7,696 nucleotides of DNA, taken from the NCBI GenBank assembly GCA_016650435.1, contig JAENVT010000221.1, positions 1 to 7,696 on the forward strand, given 5' to 3'. Under the pieces are notes generated by a model. It did no database searches. It was not told where the DNA came from and saw nothing but the letters and a program-made list of their open reading frames with translations. The first letter of the stretch is position 1, and the number at the start of each line of letters is the position of its first letter. Position numbers and translations under genes: made by a program. Below are positions 6,955 to 7,696 of this stretch, in pieces. Source of the DNA: Ilumatobacteraceae bacterium. GTDB taxonomy: Bacteria > Actinomycetota > Acidimicrobiia > Acidimicrobiales > Ilumatobacteraceae.

Positions 6955-7416
6955 TCACTGCTCCATTCGTGATTCTTCGGCTTCGATCTTCATCACCTGT
7001 TCGATACGACGGGCGTGACGGCCGCCCTCGAACTCCGTTGCGAGAAAGGTGGCCAGGATCTCTTCCGCCAGGCCCACGCCGACGACTCTGGCACCGATGC
7101 TCAACACGTTGGCGTTGTTGTGTGCACGCGCAAAACGCGCCGTGAACAGGTCGTTGCACAGGGCAGCGCGCACCCCATGCACCTTGTTGGCTGTTATCTG
7201 CTCTCCCTGACCGCTTCCTCCGAGCACGATGCCCATGTCGGCTTCGTCATCGCGCACGGCGCGACCAACGGCTGCACAAAACTGCGGATAGTCGCTGGCT
7301 TCGGTGTTGTAGGTGCCGAGATCGGTCACCTCGTGTGACTGCGCCGTGAGCACGTTGATGAAGTGCTGTTTCAGTTCGTACCCGGCGTGATCGGAGCCGA
7401 TGGCGATTCGCGGCAT
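6955..7416 (-). CDS. rpiB: Ribose-5-phosphate isomerase B
   Basis: Interconverts ribose 5-phosphate and ribulose 5-phosphate in the non-oxidative pentose phosphate pathway. It has 153 residues, a normal RpiB/LacAB size. IGSDHAGYELK (residues 6-16) carries D9 and H10. GGSGQGEQITANKVHGVRAALC (66-87) is the phosphate and active-site loop. AHNNANVLSIGAR (98-110) carries H99. The Cys that serves as base in E. coli RpiB is replaced by Gly, and Glu72 in GQGEQ corresponds to the base known from M. tuberculosis RpiB, so this is the actinobacterial subtype. The ATG at 7416 has no Shine-Dalgarno but lies 6 bases after a -10-like box, suggesting a leaderless transcript. It is the first gene of the minus-strand cluster. 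Confidence 0.96.
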   Translation of the reverse strand: MPRIAIGSDHAGYELKQHFINVLTAQSHEVTDLGTYNTEASDYPQFCAAVGRAVRDDEADMGIVLGGSGQGEQITANKVHGVRAALCNDLFTARFARAHNNANVLSIGARVVGVGLAEEILATFLATEFEGGRHARRIEQVMKIEAEESRMEQ

Positions 7417-7422
7417 CTGCCG

Positions 7423-7451
7423 AGTCTACGAAGTGACGCAGACGCGCTGAA
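7423..7451 (-). promoter_or_regulatory. Candidate leaderless promoter for rpiB-glyA
   Basis: On the minus strand, TAGACT (7428-7423) fits TAnnnT and ends 6 bases before the rpiB ATG, so transcription starting at the usual distance would begin at the A of the start codon. A poor -35 candidate, TTCAGC (7451-7446), lies 17 bases further upstream. Confidence 0.45.
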
Positions 7452-7458
7452 CTTTGCT

Positions 7459-7464
7459 TACTGT
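7459..7464 (+). promoter_or_regulatory. Candidate -10 box for the thiolase-like gene
   Basis: TACTGT fits TAnnnT and ends 8 bases before the ATG at 7473 (5 before an adjacent in-frame GTG at 7470). There is no properly spaced Shine-Dalgarno (GGACGG is only 2 bases away), so a leaderless or nearly leaderless start is likely. No convincing -35 box is visible. Confidence 0.35.
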
Positions 7465-7472
7465 GGACGGTG

Positions 7473-7696
7473 ATGGCACTCGATCCGCATGCGCCCGTAA
7501 TCATCGGCGTCGGCCAAACCCTGCAGCACACCGAGGATCTCGACGAAGCGTTGGACCCAAGCCTGCTGATGTGCTCGGCGATCGGCAACGCGACTGTGGA
7601 TGCCGGGCTTCGTTCGATCCCAAATCCGCAATCGCTGCGCGTCGTCAATCTGCTGACCTGGAAGTATGGCGACGCCGCCTACCTGATCGGCCAGCA
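7473..7696 (+). CDS. Acetyl-CoA acetyltransferase/thiolase-like protein (partial, N-terminus only)
   Basis: The frame is open from ATG 7473 to the right edge (74 codons). The protein starts MALDPHAPVIIGVGQTLQH and continues with PSLLMCSAIGNATVDAGL (residues 29-46), then SLRVVNLLTWKYGDAAYLIGQ. The VIIGVGQ strand, a helix ending in DAGL, and the later segment ending in an LG-like turn are the pattern at the N-terminus of the SCP-x/acetyl-CoA acetyltransferase branch of thiolases. These act in fatty acid or sterol-type CoA metabolism. The catalytic Cys and His regions lie outside the window, so activity cannot be judged. An in-frame GTG immediately precedes the ATG. It is transcribed away from rpiB across a 56-base gap and is not part of the atp cluster. 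Confidence 0.72.
   Translation, partial: MALDPHAPVIIGVGQTLQHTEDLDEALDPSLLMCSAIGNATVDAGLRSIPNPQSLRVVNLLTWKYGDAAYLIGQ

Overview
The window is a high-GC bacterial chromosome segment carrying the 5' part of an F-type ATP synthase operon, preceded on the same (minus) strand by three housekeeping genes. In minus-strand transcription order it reads rpiB, glyA, a WecA/TagO-type sugar-1-phosphate transferase, then atpZ, atpI, atpB (a), atpE (c), a b'-type subunit, atpF (b), atpH (delta) and the first 289 codons of atpA (alpha), which runs off the left edge. At the right end a divergent plus-strand gene begins. It looks like the N-terminus of an acetyl-CoA acetyltransferase/thiolase-like protein and runs off the right edge.

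The organism is most likely an actinobacterium. A wecA-type gene directly upstream of atpI-atpB is the arrangement known from Mycobacterium, RpiB is the mycobacterial type (Glu instead of Cys as likely base), and both divergent genes at the right end appear leaderless, which is common in that phylum. Unlike mycobacteria, delta is a free protein and there are two separate b-like subunits. That points away from Mycobacteriales, perhaps to Acidimicrobiia or a relative. The class assignment is inference.

The atp genes are tightly packed, with ATGA start/stop overlaps at atpZ/atpI, b'/b and b/delta, so they are almost certainly co-transcribed and partly translationally coupled. The only sizeable non-coding gap in the minus-strand cluster is the 130 bases between the wecA-like stop and atpZ. 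It holds a weak promoter candidate and four TGTGAA-like half-sites spaced exactly 11 bp apart, including a near-consensus CRP/GlxR-type palindrome. This is the most interesting regulatory signal in the window.

The 56-base gap between rpiB and the thiolase-like gene holds two outward-facing -10-like boxes placed so that each transcript would start at or near its start codon. No RNA gene, mobile element, CRISPR array or clear intrinsic terminator was seen. The content is mainly conserved housekeeping. I see no evidence of an undescribed multi-gene system, only regulatory and architectural details worth checking.
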